A stretch of 64,000 bases of DNA from Plantago major (taxonomy: Eukaryota; Streptophyta; Magnoliopsida; Lamiales; Plantaginaceae), in the NCBI GenBank assembly GCA_026545765.1, contig JAIFAC010000184.1, positions 87,050 to 151,049 of the forward strand, in the 5' to 3' direction. The notes beneath the pieces were generated by a model. The model was not told where the DNA came from. It saw only the letters and a list, made by a program, of their open reading frames with translations, and searched no databases. Below are positions 43,600 through 57,209 of this stretch, piece after piece; within the stretch, counting starts at the first letter, position 1, and each line of letters opens with the position of its first letter. A program made the position numbers and the translations under genes.

Positions 43600-44830
43600 A
43601 TGTCTTTTATCGACGCCCAATTCTTAAACCAGAATTATGAGAAATGGAAGAACAACATGATGCTCCACCTAGAAGCCATCAAAGGATTTAAATGATCAAG
43701 TAATACAGAATGGCCCCATAGTCATTCAACAACTCAAGGTGTCATGGAGGTTTCTAATGGTAGAGACAAAGTTCAATCGATGAAGAACCAAGTGGTGGTT
43801 CTTCACAAATGTGTGCTTCAACTGGAAGACCCATCGTCAAATTGTTTATGAGCTAAAGCCCGTAGAGCTCGACAACGAAGATGCTAAGAGAAATCGACTA
43901 GATGGTCGTGCTCGCAATATCATCATATCGCTCCACTCCAGAGCATACACAAAGGTAAACTGTGTAAAAAACGATTTAAAGTAGCTGCGATCGATTGAAG
44001 AAATCAGACAAAGACCGAAAACAAAGGAAAATAAGTTCGAAGTTTTGAAGCTTAAATTCCAAAACTTTAAACAAGGTCCCACAGAGACTCTTGAAGAACT
44101 AGATTTCGATTTACAACACCGATGAGTGAAATGGTCACTTGGTGAAAGTGAGAGATACTCTAACTCTGAAAAGGTTAAGACTATCGTGAGAAGCTTGAAT
44201 CAAAACTGGAAACATACTCAGTATTTTTATTTCAACCAAGAATGCCAAATATCACTCCAGTAGAACTCTTTTCCCACTTAGCTACTGTCAACTATGAAAC
44301 TACTCAGAGAGAACAAACAATTGCTGAGAAAGTTCACAATGTTGCTTTATAACACAAGGTACTTCTGAAAAGAAGGATACCAAGGAAATGACTGAGGAAG
44401 ATGTTGTCAGAAGCAAATGAGAAAATATGTCAGTCGGGAGATTGAGAGAAGAAAAGCCAAAGAGAAGCTGAAAAAGCATCTAGGCTCAAACTATCACCAG
44501 TACAAGAATATGCAGATGTCAAGCTCGCTGAACAAACCGGCTCAGCAAGCATCTAGTACTGAGAAAGTAGAAATCGGAAACGATATCTATTTCTATTATT
44601 AGAAACCTGGTCATTTTAAAAGAGACTGCCCTGTTTTCAATAAGCTAAAGACAGGTGATAAGAAAGATAGAAGAAACTTCAAGAGAGGTCAGAGATCTTT
44701 GCTCACTGAAGAAAGGAAAAAGATTCAAATCCAACTGGATGCTCTCGATATTGAGTCAGAATTTGAGGAAGAAGACTCAGATGACTCCAAACTACCTTCT
44801 CGTAATTATGTGGCATCACTCATGAATTAG
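43600..44830 (+). pseudogene. Copia element B gag
   Basis: The true start is MSFIDAQFLNQNYEKWKNNM at 43600. The rest matches A's gag with many small frame changes: FEVLKLKFQNFKQGPTETLE (44037-44100), then RKYVSREIERRKAKEKLKKH. The first zinc-knuckle Cys pair is lost (FYYQKPGHFKRDCP with a stop). Several breaks fall where A has CAG or CTG. Confidence 0.8.
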
Positions 44831-46049
44831 TCGACTTTGGTCAAAAGAAAAGGGAATTATGGGTTGCCGAGGAGATCTTCCCATATTGTTCGACATCGAG
44901 CCTTGCCTAATGGCCGATAAGGTAACCAACATTTCTCAATTCATAAATTATGAGAGTGATGAGGAAGAAATCGAGATTTAGAATATCTCGTAAGAGAACT
45001 TGATCTTTACAAAGAGAATTTCAAATGGTCCGAGCTAGAGCATTTTTGAAGAAGAAAAGAATTATCTTGAGAGGAAAATTCACAATTACTCAAGATATCC
45101 GAGAAAAGGATGTCAAAATGCATTTCTCAAAGCACGTATATCCGAGACGAGAAGTTACACGAAAGGCAATGGATATACTCCAAAAGGAAAATAAAGATCT
45201 TCTCAAAATGGGAACTCAAGAAGAAAGAACTATCTTTTCAATCCTATGTCAAATCTAGTGACACTTTATCAAGTGCACTCTTATTAAGAGACCCTTCGTA
45301 AAAGGGAGGACTCAATGGACACACAAACAAATAGCTCTACTACTCAATAAGAATGACGAAGGAATAACGCTTGTTAGTGCTCAAAGAAATGATTCAAATA
45401 ACCTACATCATTGGTCGAAAACTAAGGTTGTTGACAAAGGAAAGGCAACGCGATCAAACCTTGTGGGACAAACAAGTCCAAAAGAAAACCGCCGAATATT
45501 TCAAGAAAGAAACATAACACCGAAAAGTGTAATCACCCACAAGCTATGTCTCTCGTAAAGGAAAAATTGCAGAGCAAAATTTTCCAACATCACATTTTCC
45601 GAAAGAAAGAAGTTCGTAACTAGCAAAGTCAAAAAGAGAACTCGTGAAAGACCAGTGCTCGAAATGGCATCGCTATAAAGCCATCGAAACAACTCGCCGT
45701 GAGTATAAACAAGAGCAAGAACATGGATGAAAGCAGATTGCGATAGCAATCATCAAGTGGAAGAAAGAACAAGTTACCACTCAATGCCGTGCTAGAAGAA
45801 GTCCGCAAGGAAAGCTAAGTTTGTCAAAAGCGACTCAAAGAATCTGACCGGTATCCGAAAGCACCACAAGGAGCACCAAGGAACACACCAAGATGGAAAA
45901 TAGCTTTAAATGATAATGACACTAATCATTTAATTCTCCTTATGTTCCAACAAGACAAAAGAATACCCAAGGAAGTTCATTCGTAAATGGATTCCACAGA
46001 AGATTCTTTAGTCCGTAAGGTTCCATTGTTTGAATGAGAGCCTAACTCC
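44831..46049 (+). pseudogene. Copia element B coiled-coil linker, heavily frameshifted
   Basis: Aligns by eye to A 16483-17780 with frequent one- and two-base differences, very often CAG to CGT (CTCGTAAGAG for CTCAGAAGAG) and CTG to CCG or CG. No long frame remains. It may be damaged mainly by sequencing error. Confidence 0.6.
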
Positions 46050-47030
46050 ATGTTTCGCCTTGTGCGTAACACTGAGGAAGAACCCAAGCGGCATTTTGAT
46101 AGTGGATGTGGGAAGCACATGACAGGAGACAAAGCAAATCTGATTAACTACAGAAAATGCGATAAAGGACCAATTTTTAGATTTGCTGGAGGAGATGAAA
46201 ATCCAACCATAGGTTTTGGCAATCTGAAGTTTGGAGCTCTTACAATCTCTGAAGTACTACATGTAAAGGGATTGAAATATAATCTCCTAAGCATGAGTCA
46301 ATTGGTAGACAAAGGGTACACTATAAAGATCAAGTCAAAACTATGCAAAGTAATTGACAATGAGTCAAAGCAGACAGTCTTGGTTGCTAGGCGAAAAGGA
46401 AATCTTTATGTTGCTGACTGGGCATCTGCCACAACTGAAGAATGTCTCATGGTGAGTCAATCTAGCCACACTGAAGAAAACTGGCTATGACATAAAAGAA
46501 TGAGTCACTTGAACTTCAAAACTCTGAACAAGCTGGCCAAGAAAGAATTGGTGGTTAGTTTACCCAAAATGGTATATAGAAAAGATGGTATATGTTCATC
46601 TTGCCAAATGGAAAAACAATCCAAAACATCTTTCAAGTCTAAAACTAGACACTCCAGTGAAAGGCCACTACAAATGTTACATATGGATCTTTTTGAATCC
46701 TTTGTAACTAGCTATGCAGGAAAGAAGTATGGTCTGGTTGTTGTTGATGATTACTCAAGATTCACTTCGGTTGTATTTCTCAAACATAAGTCTGATGCAA
46801 GGGTTGAGATACCCAACTTGCTGAATAAGCTTGAAGTCATGAAAAATGACAAGGTATCTGTAATCGAATGCACTATGGTAATCGAGTTTGTGAACCAGTA
46901 CATAAAAGAATTTTGTACCTGCAAAGGTATACAACATCAACTATCTTCAGTAAGGACACCACAACAAAATGGTGTTGCTGAAAGGAAGAATAGGACCTAA
47001 AAGAAGCAAAGAAGAACAATGCTTTATTAA
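46050..47030 (+). pseudogene. Copia element B protease end and integrase
   Basis: A clean patch. The protease motif HFDSGCGKHMTGDKANL (46093) is followed by FAGGDENPTIGFGNLKFGAL and the linker KYNLLSMSQLVDKGYTIKIK. One stop at 46488 (TGG to TGA in NWLWH) is followed by HHCC (MSHLNFKTLNKL, CSSCQMEKQSK). The core has D in LQMLHMDLFESF, D in VVVDDYSRFTSV and E in QQNGVAERKNRT. The frame ends at 47000, shortly before the deletion joint. Confidence 0.88.
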
Positions 47031-47089
47031 TCAAATAAGTGAAATCTATTGGGTTGAAACTGTTAACACATCCTGCTACACTCAAAATA

Positions 47090-47117
47090 GATGTTTGAGT
47101 AAAATGCTATATATATA
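47090..47117 (+). promoter_or_regulatory. Deletion joint and TATA box in element B
   Basis: Integrase sequence AATAGATGTTTGA is joined to ATGCTATATATATAGGATTTTGGC, skipping the equivalent of A 18800-21640 (about 2.85 kb with RT and RNase H). TATATATATA at 47108-47117 is the conserved box before the ATG at 47305. Confidence 0.75.
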
Positions 47118-47304
47118 GGATTTTGGCAAAAGAAATCACTTTCGCCTAATCCTACATTTGCCCTTGCACAAAAACTGCAAAATACTTTCAAATCTCCCTA
47201 CAATTTTCTCTGCAACTACTGATTCCTTCTTAGTTTTTCTGCAAAGAATTACTAATTTACCCTAATCTCTTTCCAAGTTTAAAAAACTACTACTATTTAA
47301 AGAG

Positions 47305-50300
47305 ATGGCTCCCAAACGTGCTTCTACTCAGAAATCCTGTTACTACCTCCGCATCACGAAAAGCAAGCACCAAGTTAGTTATATCAAACAATCTTGACCG
47401 AGAGTTCAATCTCGATTATTGGACTTCAAATCACAGATGATTTGGGGTGGTGCCATGATCGAGGAATACCTTGTAGTCAGAATAGAAAACTAGGCTGACA
47501 GAATGTTGGTACTTGATATGCTTGAAATGGCACAAATCAAGGGCTTTCTATCTGCTCTTCCCAGTGGAGTTTCTTCACTGGATGTCCTGGAGTTTTACAA
47601 CAACTCCACGATTATTTCCAAAGTCTCTAAAGGCACTGAGACAGTGTCTATCAAGACCAAAGTCCAAGGACAGAAATCCGCTGATTTAAATTTTCTCGGA
47701 GTCGCTTGAACTTCAAAATCTTGAAAGGATTTTGAAATTGACACCAAGGATGAAGATCTCCTATAGGTGTCAAAAGCTCTACAGGATGTGTGTGATCTTG
47801 ATGCCGCACACACCCATCGACTTCAAACTTGTTACATCGTAACCGCATATCCGCCGTTCACCGGGATGTGTTGGCATGTATCCTTCACAGATGCTTTCAT
47901 GGTCTACAAGGAGGAGTCACCGTATAAGCCAAGAACGCTGGATGATGATGTTCTTGTTGAATCAACAAAATAAAAGGTTGGAAAACCCTTTTAATTGGGG
48001 GAAGTACGCCTTCATGAAATTTGTGAAGAAGATACAAGGCTTTGAGCCTAAAATCGTTAAGGGCCTTGCTGAGCCAAAAGCCACAGTAAGCTATGGATTG
48101 AAGATATGCTACTTACTGGAATGTCTTGGCATTGAGCTCAGAGAGATGGCAAACATTGCCAATAGTAACCTACTCTACAAATATGAGTATACAAACAGAT
48201 GAAAAAGGTTACTACATCTCAGAAAGGTTCCAAGAAATGAAAGACTGATGAGGTATCTGAGGGTTCTATGCACCAAAAGCCCAAAACTTCACAAAAGAAG
48301 TTCTGGCAAATCAGTAGACATACCCATTGTGGATGTCGACTCTCAGATATCTGCCGCCACTGCTGATGAACTCTTCAATGAAGATGAACTCATAAATGCT
48401 GCTAAGACCACAACTGATGAACTCATCAATGCTGCAGAGTGCCTTGCTGATGAACTTATCAATGCTGATAAAAGTAGTGAGAAACTTCAAACACTCTCTG
48501 CAGAAGCAGTAGGGATTGTTGATAATTCAGTCCTAGATTTCGATGAAGAATCTGAAGATGAGGGGAAGCCATAATCCCCAAGGTTGCCGAAAGAGCAACG
48601 AAAAGTAGGTTGGAGAAGGCAACTAGTTCAAAGGTTGTCAAGAAGCAATCGTGTCCAAGGTCATCGACAAAACACACCATCGTAGCAAGTAACACTTAAG
48701 CACATCAAGATGCTCTGATGAGTGGCAACTTAGTGTTGGAGGATACTGTCATTGCCTCAACACTTAAAAGTCTGTCTCAAGAAGATCTGGATAGGCCCCA
48801 CACATAATCATCTTCTTCATCCAGATCAGAATCACCACACCAACCACAACAACCAATAGTGGATGCTGTTGAGATAATACTTGAGTTACAGCATGAGATA
48901 CCAAAGATCTTTCCTCGTCAAGAAAATCCTATAAAAGAACAGTTCCCAACTCAATGAGAAGGATCAAACCGAGGCATCTCGCCGTAATGATTAACTAGGG
49001 AGGCAACCGAGCACACTCAGGATAGGTCTGAAGTACCTCAAACTTCCAACAAAGAAGTGGTCCAAGAACAACAAGACCAACGCATGGAAACTTCACAAGT
49101 TCCAGGGACCAGTCAGCCTGACAAAGCTCGGGTAGCTTAATGGTTTAACTCTTTACTTGTGATAACTTATGCCTAAATCTTGTTACTTATTAAAATTTCT
49201 TTATTATAGGCTGAATTAGAAACACAACATCAAGAGGAAGCTGCAAAGTTTGCCTTAGAATCTGAGAAGGAGGCTTCCATAGCCTCACCACTTAAGGAAC
49301 ATGAGCCTGTCTCATAGGTAGAAGAAAGTTCCTTAAGATATAACATCTCAGATATGTGCTTTATACACTTGACTAATACTCTTAAGTGTTTGTTTCTAAT
49401 AGCTCCAATCGAGAAGAAAATGGAGAGACTGAAAAGTCTATCTCTTCAGAGAAGAATCCAGAGACTTCCAAGGTCTCTGAGAAACAAGTATCTGAACCTT
49501 CTGCAGAGAAGGTATTTCATTCAGATACCTATAATCTTCAAAGACAAATCTCTGATCATTTTTCTCAAACTAACACTTTCTACTTACATGTTAAAAAAGA
49601 AGTAGAAGTTGCTGGGGAATTGCCCACTCAATCCTCAAGAACCAATTGAAATTGATGAGGCATCAAAGCTTTCATCACAAGAAAACTTCCAGAGACGCAA
49701 GTCTCGATAGACAAGTATCCGAGCCTTCTATTGTGGAGGTAATTGACTTCTCAGATATCTAAAATTGTCTAACATAGTTTTCGCTCAAATTTTCAAAGTG
49801 TTATGTTTTAATCTGTGTTCAAGTCGAAAGAAAGATCATCGAGGATCAGCTTCCCGCCTCCTCATATCTAGATATCGAGGCACTGAACCTCAAGAGTCAA
49901 GTCACCGTTGTCGCTGCACGTAACATAGATACTGACTACTCTAAAACCCATGATATCTACTAAAGTTTTAAAAGCAACTCAAAACTCTCTCTTCAGCTCA
50001 AGCCAAAGGCCTTAGTGGTCCCTCAAGATTTCAACAAGGACCTACTTCCATTCTTCAAGGCTCATACCGCCAAAGCATCTAAAGTGTTTCAAGAAATGGC
50101 AGACTCGATGCTCGATCTTTTGAGATCACAAGGTCACCGATCACCCTACTAGAAGAGCAAGAGCATTCGACTGAGAATTATGTGCATGCAATGTTTCCAA
50201 TCGAGCAATACGATTTGCCACGCTGATGAATAAGAACTTCATAAAGGAAGTAGCACTCAAGCTTATTGAAACCTTTGAAAAGGCGATGGCCGCACTGTAA

Positions 50301-51907
50301 TGGAGATGGCATTCAAGCCAATCTTGCCCAAGTCCCTACAAAGGCCTACCCTCCAACAAGAGGAAGTAAATGGGCAATTGGTCACACTTCAAGTGATCAA
50401 CTGCTTCAAGATGAGGAGGAAATAGATGAGAATAATTTTAAGAACCTCCTTTGACCATCAAAAGGATGATAATGACAAAAAGGATGATGATGATGCCCCT
50501 GCACCAGGGACAGGAGGGATTGCACAAGGAAACAATGCCTTAGTTGCTGAAAAGCACACTGAGAGGACTTCACAAAATTCCCCTCCTCCATCTCCTCAGA
50601 AGTCTACACATCCATCTCCCCAACAAAAAGACTCTACTGAACAAGTAGTTGAGCACTCTGAGGGCAACACTGTAAAATATCGATGCACAAGCCAGAGTTG
50701 CTCAACTCAAACAGTTGTTGGAGGAAGAACAACAGCTAAATCTTCAACTGGAAGAGAAGATAGCTGAATCCAAAGCAAAGCTCCAAACGATTGAAGATCA
50801 AACCATCAAGGAAATGGAAGCTTATGCTGAGATGAAAGAACTCCAGCTTGCTGTTCAGGCAATTGCTGAAGAATTAGATACTGAGCAAGTATCTGAAGAC
50901 AAGCATGATGCTAAGGCTGCATCACCAAAAGAAGTACCATCCTCCTCACTGAAAGGAAAGAAGCCCATCTCTGAGATGGTTGCTGGGCTAGAAAATATTG
51001 ATGAAAATGCCCAAGAGGATGACGATCACTGGGATGAAGACTCAGATGATAAAGAAGACAGAACTCGCGTAACATGCAAATGTTCACTGGGAGTTTTCAC
51101 TTAAAGAGAAAACTGATAGCTCCTCAAAGCTTCAGTAAGAAACCAAATCTCAACTCCCATGATTACATGGCCAGATATCAGGTTCTGGAAACTCTAAGAA
51201 AGGAGTCGTCTCATCAAAATGAAGAAGTAATTGCATCACCGCCGAATGAAGAAGTTCACCGAGTTAATCACCGAGAACAACAAGCTTGGTCATTGCTCAA
51301 AGAGACCTAGGCATGGCAAGGGATGATGAGAATAATCTTGCTGAAAAAGCCCTCAATGAGGCTAGCTATGCTGCTGGAAAAGCAGATGCTACTCAAGGCC
51401 CACTGGCAGAGCTCACTGATAAGGAAACATGACTTATTAAACAAAATCAGGAGCTCAAGGCTGAATTGCAAAAGTTGGTCAGCCACAACTATCTGCAAAG
51501 GAATTTTGAGTCACTCTTAGAATCCTTTGTGACACTGAGTCAGTCAACAATTACTAAGGAGGAAGGATATCAAGGACAAGGGAAAGGATCCGGCGCTCAG
51601 CAAGGAAGAGGAAACAAGAAGAAATCAATGCCCATCACTTCCACCACTAAAATAAATGAGCCCTCCTCCAAATGATCGCTTACAAATAGTGGACACCACT
51701 CGGCAACTTCCTGAAAAAGGAATGACAACAAGGGCCAGGGCACAGAAACCTCCAAGGAGTACCAAGGCTCCAAGGAGAAGACAAGTATGAGGGATTGAAG
51801 AATCTTCTGAAGAAGAAGAAGAAGGACAAATCAAACCCCAGGGCAATAAAGAAGGCTGCAAAATTTTCACAATAATTGATCTTGATGATGATGATGAAGA
51901 GACTGAT
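47305..51907 (+). pseudogene. Copia element B post-pol ORF
   Basis: Same plan as A, more broken. Exon 1 fragments: MLEMAQIKGFLSALPSGVSS, LEFYNNSTII, NPFNWGKYAFMKFVKKIQGF, then ADELINA repeats. Introns are visible at about 49130-49209 and around 49320-49401, with exons matching DxLETQxQEEA and EKNPETSKVSEKQVSEPSAE. Downstream come the acidic run (about 50470) without the CACTA, the coiled coil EEEQQLNLQLEEKIAESKAK (50717) and NFESLLESFVTLSQSTITKE (51505). It ends at 51907 where element C is inserted, so the C-terminal domain is outside the window. Confidence 0.75.
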
Positions 51908-53260
51908 TGTTAGGAATATCTGTTAGTATTTTGATCACTCATCACATGTTCTTATCTTAGCCAGAAAGGTGATTAAGTACTTCGTTCACTTGAACATTGT
52001 AAAAGAGGAAATCACTGAGTATGATTAGTCTAGTAAATCTTGTATTAGGATTATAGGTCTCTGAGTGTAATTTTTATTTCCAGAAGACTATGAAGATCAA
52101 TCCTAGCAATGGAGTTTTTCTGAAGATTAGAAGACTAAAGATTGCACAAGATTTATGAAGATATCAAGGTTTAGTCTAACTGAGAAAGACTATGTCCTTA
52201 ATCCTTTCTTAAGTGTATTTACTTACTTTTGAAATATGATTCGACATATGACATCATGAGTATGGAGCATGCAAGCCATCGAAAGGCTCATGTATCCGCT
52301 GAAGACTACAGACAAGAAATAGTACAAGTGCATTAATTGCATCGCGTAAAGCCATCAAGCACGCCTCTCGAGACATGAGACAAAGACTTCGTACTCATTT
52401 CAAGATAAGTATGGACGAATTTGAATTGTGTCTAAAGGATATCATTCCAACAACTCTCAAATTCATCTATATATATCGCACTTAGATGCTGAGAAATACA
52501 CCTTAGAACGCTCTATCGCAAACTTACCATCAAGCAAAGTATTCTCTCAAGCACTCTACTACCCTTTCTCAAAGCTGCTCAAGAATCACTAGTAGTTCTA
52601 AGTTGTCCTAACCTTAACAAGAGATTGTTATTCGTGAAAGAGTTGAACTATCGACACCCTTTCTAAAGCTCATTCTCCGTAATCGACATCAATTACTGGT
52701 CAAGAAGAGCATCGCCATCCACCAACAAGAGTATTAAGTAGTCTTGTTCTATTAGCTCAAAATTTAAACGAGTAGCTTCTCGACAAACCTTATAACCAAC
52801 ACCATCAAAGCGTGAGTAGAGGAAGTACTGATTTGGAAAATCAAGGAATAACTCCAAGGTTATCTCGAGTAGAGGAAGTACTTAGCTCTAGGAGCTAGGA
52901 ATAACTCAGGGGAACATTTCGTCGGAACCATTTGTTTAGGAATCTTAGAATATGATTATTGTAAGGTGAACTCAATTATCTGTTCTAGTGAATTCTAGGT
53001 CTCAAAAGACCAAGTGGATTAGTTGAGGATTACGCCACCTCCAGATACCACTATACTTGTTGTGGTCATTTACCTTTCTCAGATTTACATTTCAAAGAAA
53101 GCACACACACATACTTATTGTTTCAGACTTACCTATCTTAAAGTCTTCAAGGCCTGATTTAAGTATCGTAAACCCCTTTTGAGAAATTATGTTCATCGAC
53201 AAAAGTTTTAAAAGACTATTCACCCCCCAAGTCTTTTACTTTGCCGTTATCCGACCAACA
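51908..53260 (+). repeat. 5' LTR of copia element C
   Basis: 1353 nt, TGTTAGGA...GACCAACA. Shorter and more divergent than the LTRs of A and B. Preceded by CTGAT (51903-51907), the probable target duplication. Followed by primer-binding site TGGTATCGAGCAGAGG at 53263. Confidence 0.9.
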
Positions 53261-53373
53261 AGTGGTATCGAGCAGAGGTTCACAAGCCTTCAAGATCAAC
53301 CTAGATCCCTCAGATAGGTGAAGGAACCTTGTCCCTTTCTCGAGGACTATATAATTTGTGTGTTAAGTGCGAT

Positions 53374-54600
53374 ATGTCTCTAAGTGATGCACCTGCTCAA
53401 GCCGTAAAACCACGAAATGGAAGAACAACATGATGCTCCATCCGAGGCCATTAGTGATGAGATGATCTATGTCATCAATGAAGGGCCTATCAAAATCGCA
53501 TAACTCAAACAAGTTACCGAGGTGTCCGGCGGAAGAAAAGCCTCGCAAGGAAGATGGAAGCGAGGATGCTCGCTAGTGATAGTGGTCGTGTTGCGTGGAA
53601 GCATTATGTATGAAGACAAGCCAAGAGAGCTCGACATCCAAGATGCCAAGAGACACAGATTGATGGTCAAGCTCGTAATATCATTATCGACGACACTGAG
53701 CACACAAGGTAAACCGGGTGCTAAACTACGAAAGTTTCGCAATCGATTGAAGAAATCTGTACGAATCGAAAACCAAGGAAAACAAGTTCGAAGTTCTTAA
53801 ATTGAAATTCCAAAATTTCAAACAAGGTCCCACTGAAACTCTAGAAGAACTTGATTTCAGGTTACTACCCTTATGAGTGATATGGTTGCACTTGGTGAAA
53901 GCAACAGATACTCCCAAATGTAAAAGATTAAGACTATTGTCAAGTCTCAATCACAACCGGAGCACACTAAGTTCTTTTATTTCAACCAAGGATGCCAAAT
54001 ATTACTCCAAGAGAGCTCTTCTCTCATCTTACATCAGAGACTATGAGACAACTTAGAGAACAAACAAATTTAAAAGTTGCAAAGTGTTGCTCTAGTTTCT
54101 CAAGGTACTTATGAAAAGAAGGATACCAAAGATGCATCTCAAGAAATGCTCTTCAAGAAGACACATGAAGAAATTTGTGAGTCAAGAGATTGAGAGAAGA
54201 AAAGCTAAAGAAAAGTCAAAAGCATTCGCCCAAACTATCATCAAGACAAGAACATACAAATGAATAACTCTCCTAACACCCCATTCGTAAAGGTGTTAGT
54301 AATCAAGCAGTAAATAGGAAATGATATCCGCTTCATTGTCAAAAGCCCGTCACTTCAAGAGAAATCAAAGGGCCTTACCGACCAAGAAAGGAAGAAGATT
54401 CAAATTCAACTTGATGCTCTAGACATCGAGATAGATTCAAGATGGAGATTCGATGACTCAAACCTACCATCACCGTAATTGTGTGGAATCACCCACGATG
54501 TAATCGACTTCGACCTTAAGAAGAATGAAATGTGTGGAGTTCGAGATTGTCGGTCCGCATATCTCCAACATTGAAATGTGTCTTATGGCCGATGAGGTAA
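53374..54600 (+). pseudogene. Copia element C gag
   Basis: Start MSLSDAPAQA at 53374, then KWKNNMMLHPRPL, DEMIYVINEGPIKIA. The core KFQNFKQGPTETLEELDFR lies at about 53805-53860, then SREIERRKAKEK near 54180. Frames switch every 50-150 nt and the zinc knuckle is unreadable. Many breaks show the CAG-to-CGT pattern (GCTCGTAATATC for GCTCAGAATATC at 53671). Confidence 0.7.
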
Positions 54601-55780
54601 CTAACAATTTACAATTTCAGACTATGATAGTGATGATGGAATTGAGGATCCGGATTTGTTCAAGAGTGAATTGATCGTTATGAGAAAGAATTTCCGAAGC
54701 ACAATCCAAAACCGTAATTCTAGAGGAAAGCAAAGAAACTCTTGAAAAGAGGTTTCGAGCCAACCGTAGTATCTGAGAACAAGAATGTCAAATAGCCTTT
54801 CCGGAAGCTCGATATCCGAAATGAAAATTCTCACAAACTAGCCTTCGATGAACTTAATGAGAAAATGATGAAGCCGCTCGAGAATGAAGAACTCGTAAAG
54901 AAAGAGCTATCCTTCCAATCTTATGCAAAGGCTAGTGACACTCTCACCGAGGTTCAATCCTATCCGAGAGACCCTCCGAGAAAGGTGGACTTGGACTTGA
55001 TGAACAATCAAGTAATTCATCTCCTCGTAAGAAGAGTGATGAAAGGTCGACCTTTGTAAAAGTCAATGTAATGATTCTTCAACCACCTATAGCATTGGTC
55101 GGAAGCTAGGTAGTCGACAAAGGAAAAGGAGTTGCAACCCAAATTTGAGAGAACAACAAGTTCACAATAAACATGTGGATAAGGTTTCAAAAGAAACATG
55201 TTCTCGCATATGCAACCATCCACATTGTCAGATTACTAGGAAGGAAGAATTGTCGAATAGGTAAATTTTCATCGCACCATTTTATGAAAATGGTGCAGAA
55301 CTAGTAAGGCTTCCAAGAGCGATTCGTAAAGCCAAAGGTGTTCAAATGGCATCTATCGTGCTATTGGAAAAGCAACCCTGTAAACCTGTGGTCCGTAAAG
55401 CACCAAAGGAACACCTAGAAACACCCCAAGAAGGAAGATTGAGATCAAAATTATCGATTCTATCAGATCTCCTTCGATCAAGTTAGATAAAACAAACTCC
55501 CAAGAAATTCACTAAAATGTGGATTCCTACCGAAGAATGTTTAGTCTATGTGGTTCTATCTCCGAGGCAAGAACCTAACTCTTGTTTCTTTTTGCGTAAC
55601 ACCTCTCGACTAAGGCTCAATGGCTATTTGATAGTGGATGCGGAAAGCACATGACAGAGACAAAGCAAACCGTCAACTACAAAGCTTGCAACACCGACCG
55701 TATATCGACGATTTGGAGAAGAATTAAATCCTCTCTCGATCCGCAACGCTAAATTGAAATCATTAACAATCACCGATTAC
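54601..55780 (+). pseudogene. Copia element C coiled-coil linker and protease
   Basis: KKELSFQSYAKASDTLTEVQ (about 54898-54957) matches A's linker exactly in sense. The protease motif FDSGCGKHMTE (55627-55657) marks the active site. Little else is in frame. Confidence 0.7.
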
Positions 55781-56760
55781 ATGTTAAAGGTTTGAAATAT
55801 AATCTATTTAGTATGAGCCGCTTATGCAAGGGTTTCACCGTGAAATTCAAAGCAAAGTAGTGCAAACTTATCGACAATGAGTCAAAGCATACCTTGGTTA
55901 CTTTGCGAAAGGTAGTCTTTATGTTGCCGATCAAGCATCCGCCACAATCAAGAATGTCTCATGGTGAGTCAATCAGTCACAGTAAGAGCACCGTTATGGC
56001 ACAAAGTATGAGTCACTTGAATTTCAAAACTCAACAAACTTGCCAAAGAAGAGTTAGTGATCGCCTTCCCAAAACATCTTCGTAAAGGATGGTATCTGCT
56101 CGCCGATGGGGAAACAATCCAAGATCTCTTCAAGTCCAAAACCGACACTCTAGTGTTAGACCACTTCAACTATTACACATGGATCTTTTTAATCATCCGT
56201 AATTAGTTATGCAGAAAGAAGTATGGTCCGTTGTTGTAGATGACTTCTCAAGATTCACTGGGTCGTTTTCCAAGCACAACTGATGCTAGGTGGAGATACC
56301 AAACTTGTCAATAAGCTTGAAGTCATGAAAATGACAAGGTATCCGTAATCGTAATGCATCATGGCACCGAAGTTTGTCAACCAAAGACATAAAGGAGTTT
56401 TGTACCAAGAAAGGTATACAACACCAACTTTCCTCTGGAGAACACCACAACAAAATGGTGTTGCAGAAAGGAAAATAGAACCCTTAAAGAAGCAAAGAAG
56501 GACAATGTCGATGACACCGAAATAAGTGAATTTTATTGGTTGAAGTCAGAACACAAAGATGTTACACTCGTAATGTATGTTTGATAAACAAACACCATGA
56601 CAAGACCCCTATGAACTCTTCGTCAGTAGACCTCTAATATCAAACATCCGAAAGTGTTTCGTTGTAGATGTTTTGTTCTAACAATGGAAAAGAGTATCTA
56701 AGAACATTTCAACCAAAGGCGTATGAAGGTGTGTTTCTTGGTTATTCTATGAATAGCAAA
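55781..56760 (+). pseudogene. Copia element C integrase
   Basis: KYNLFSMSRLCKGF (about 55790), MSHLNFKT (56007), LLHMDLF (56170-56190), VVVDDFSRFTGS (56230-56265), QQNGVAERK (56448-56475) and NKHHDKTPYELF can be picked out in different frames, in the normal order of a copia integrase. No intact domain. Confidence 0.75.
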
Positions 56761-57209
56761 GCATGAGTTTACAACAAAAGAACAAAGAAGATTCAAGAAT
56801 CGCCATGTCAGATTCTATGAAGGAAGCAAGAAAACACCCTTGTCGATGAACTCTCGTAAAGGTTTAAGGAACTAATGATAAAGGATTCTCAAGAAGAACC
56901 TCGAAGGAAAACATCATCAGGAAAGAGAGGATGACTCGACGAAGAAAAGCATGAAATGCCTAGTAACAACCAGATGATTCTCGACATGATGAAGAATTTC
57001 CTATGAGAATTCCGCAATGGAAACCAAGATGTTCATCGAAGCTAACTCGAAATGACCTCCGAAAGACATGTTCCGTAAAGATCTCACATCGAGCAAGTGT
57101 CGATATTCATGGCCCTTCCGAGGTGCAAATGTCTAATCAAGAAGTATCAAGTCATAATCATAGTGATTCACATTCGATCACTTGATATCAATCTACTAGC
57201 CCTAAACCC

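Larger units (their letters stand above)
43492..51907 (+). mobile_element. Copia element B, internal part, cut by element C
   Basis: Begins with primer-binding site TGGTATCGAGC (43494-43504), close to the initiator-Met tRNA site TGGTATCAGAGC. It carries gag, PR and integrase, but RT and RNase H are missing. Integrase jumps directly to the post-pol promoter at about 47097. The post-pol ORF follows to 51907, where element C enters at the place equivalent to 31636 in A. Confidence 0.9.

Noticed and set aside
44831..46049. Strong true decay of element B by methylation-driven C-to-T mutation
   Set aside because: The common changes are CAG to CGT and CTG to CCG/CG, not C to T or G to A, so deamination does not explain them.
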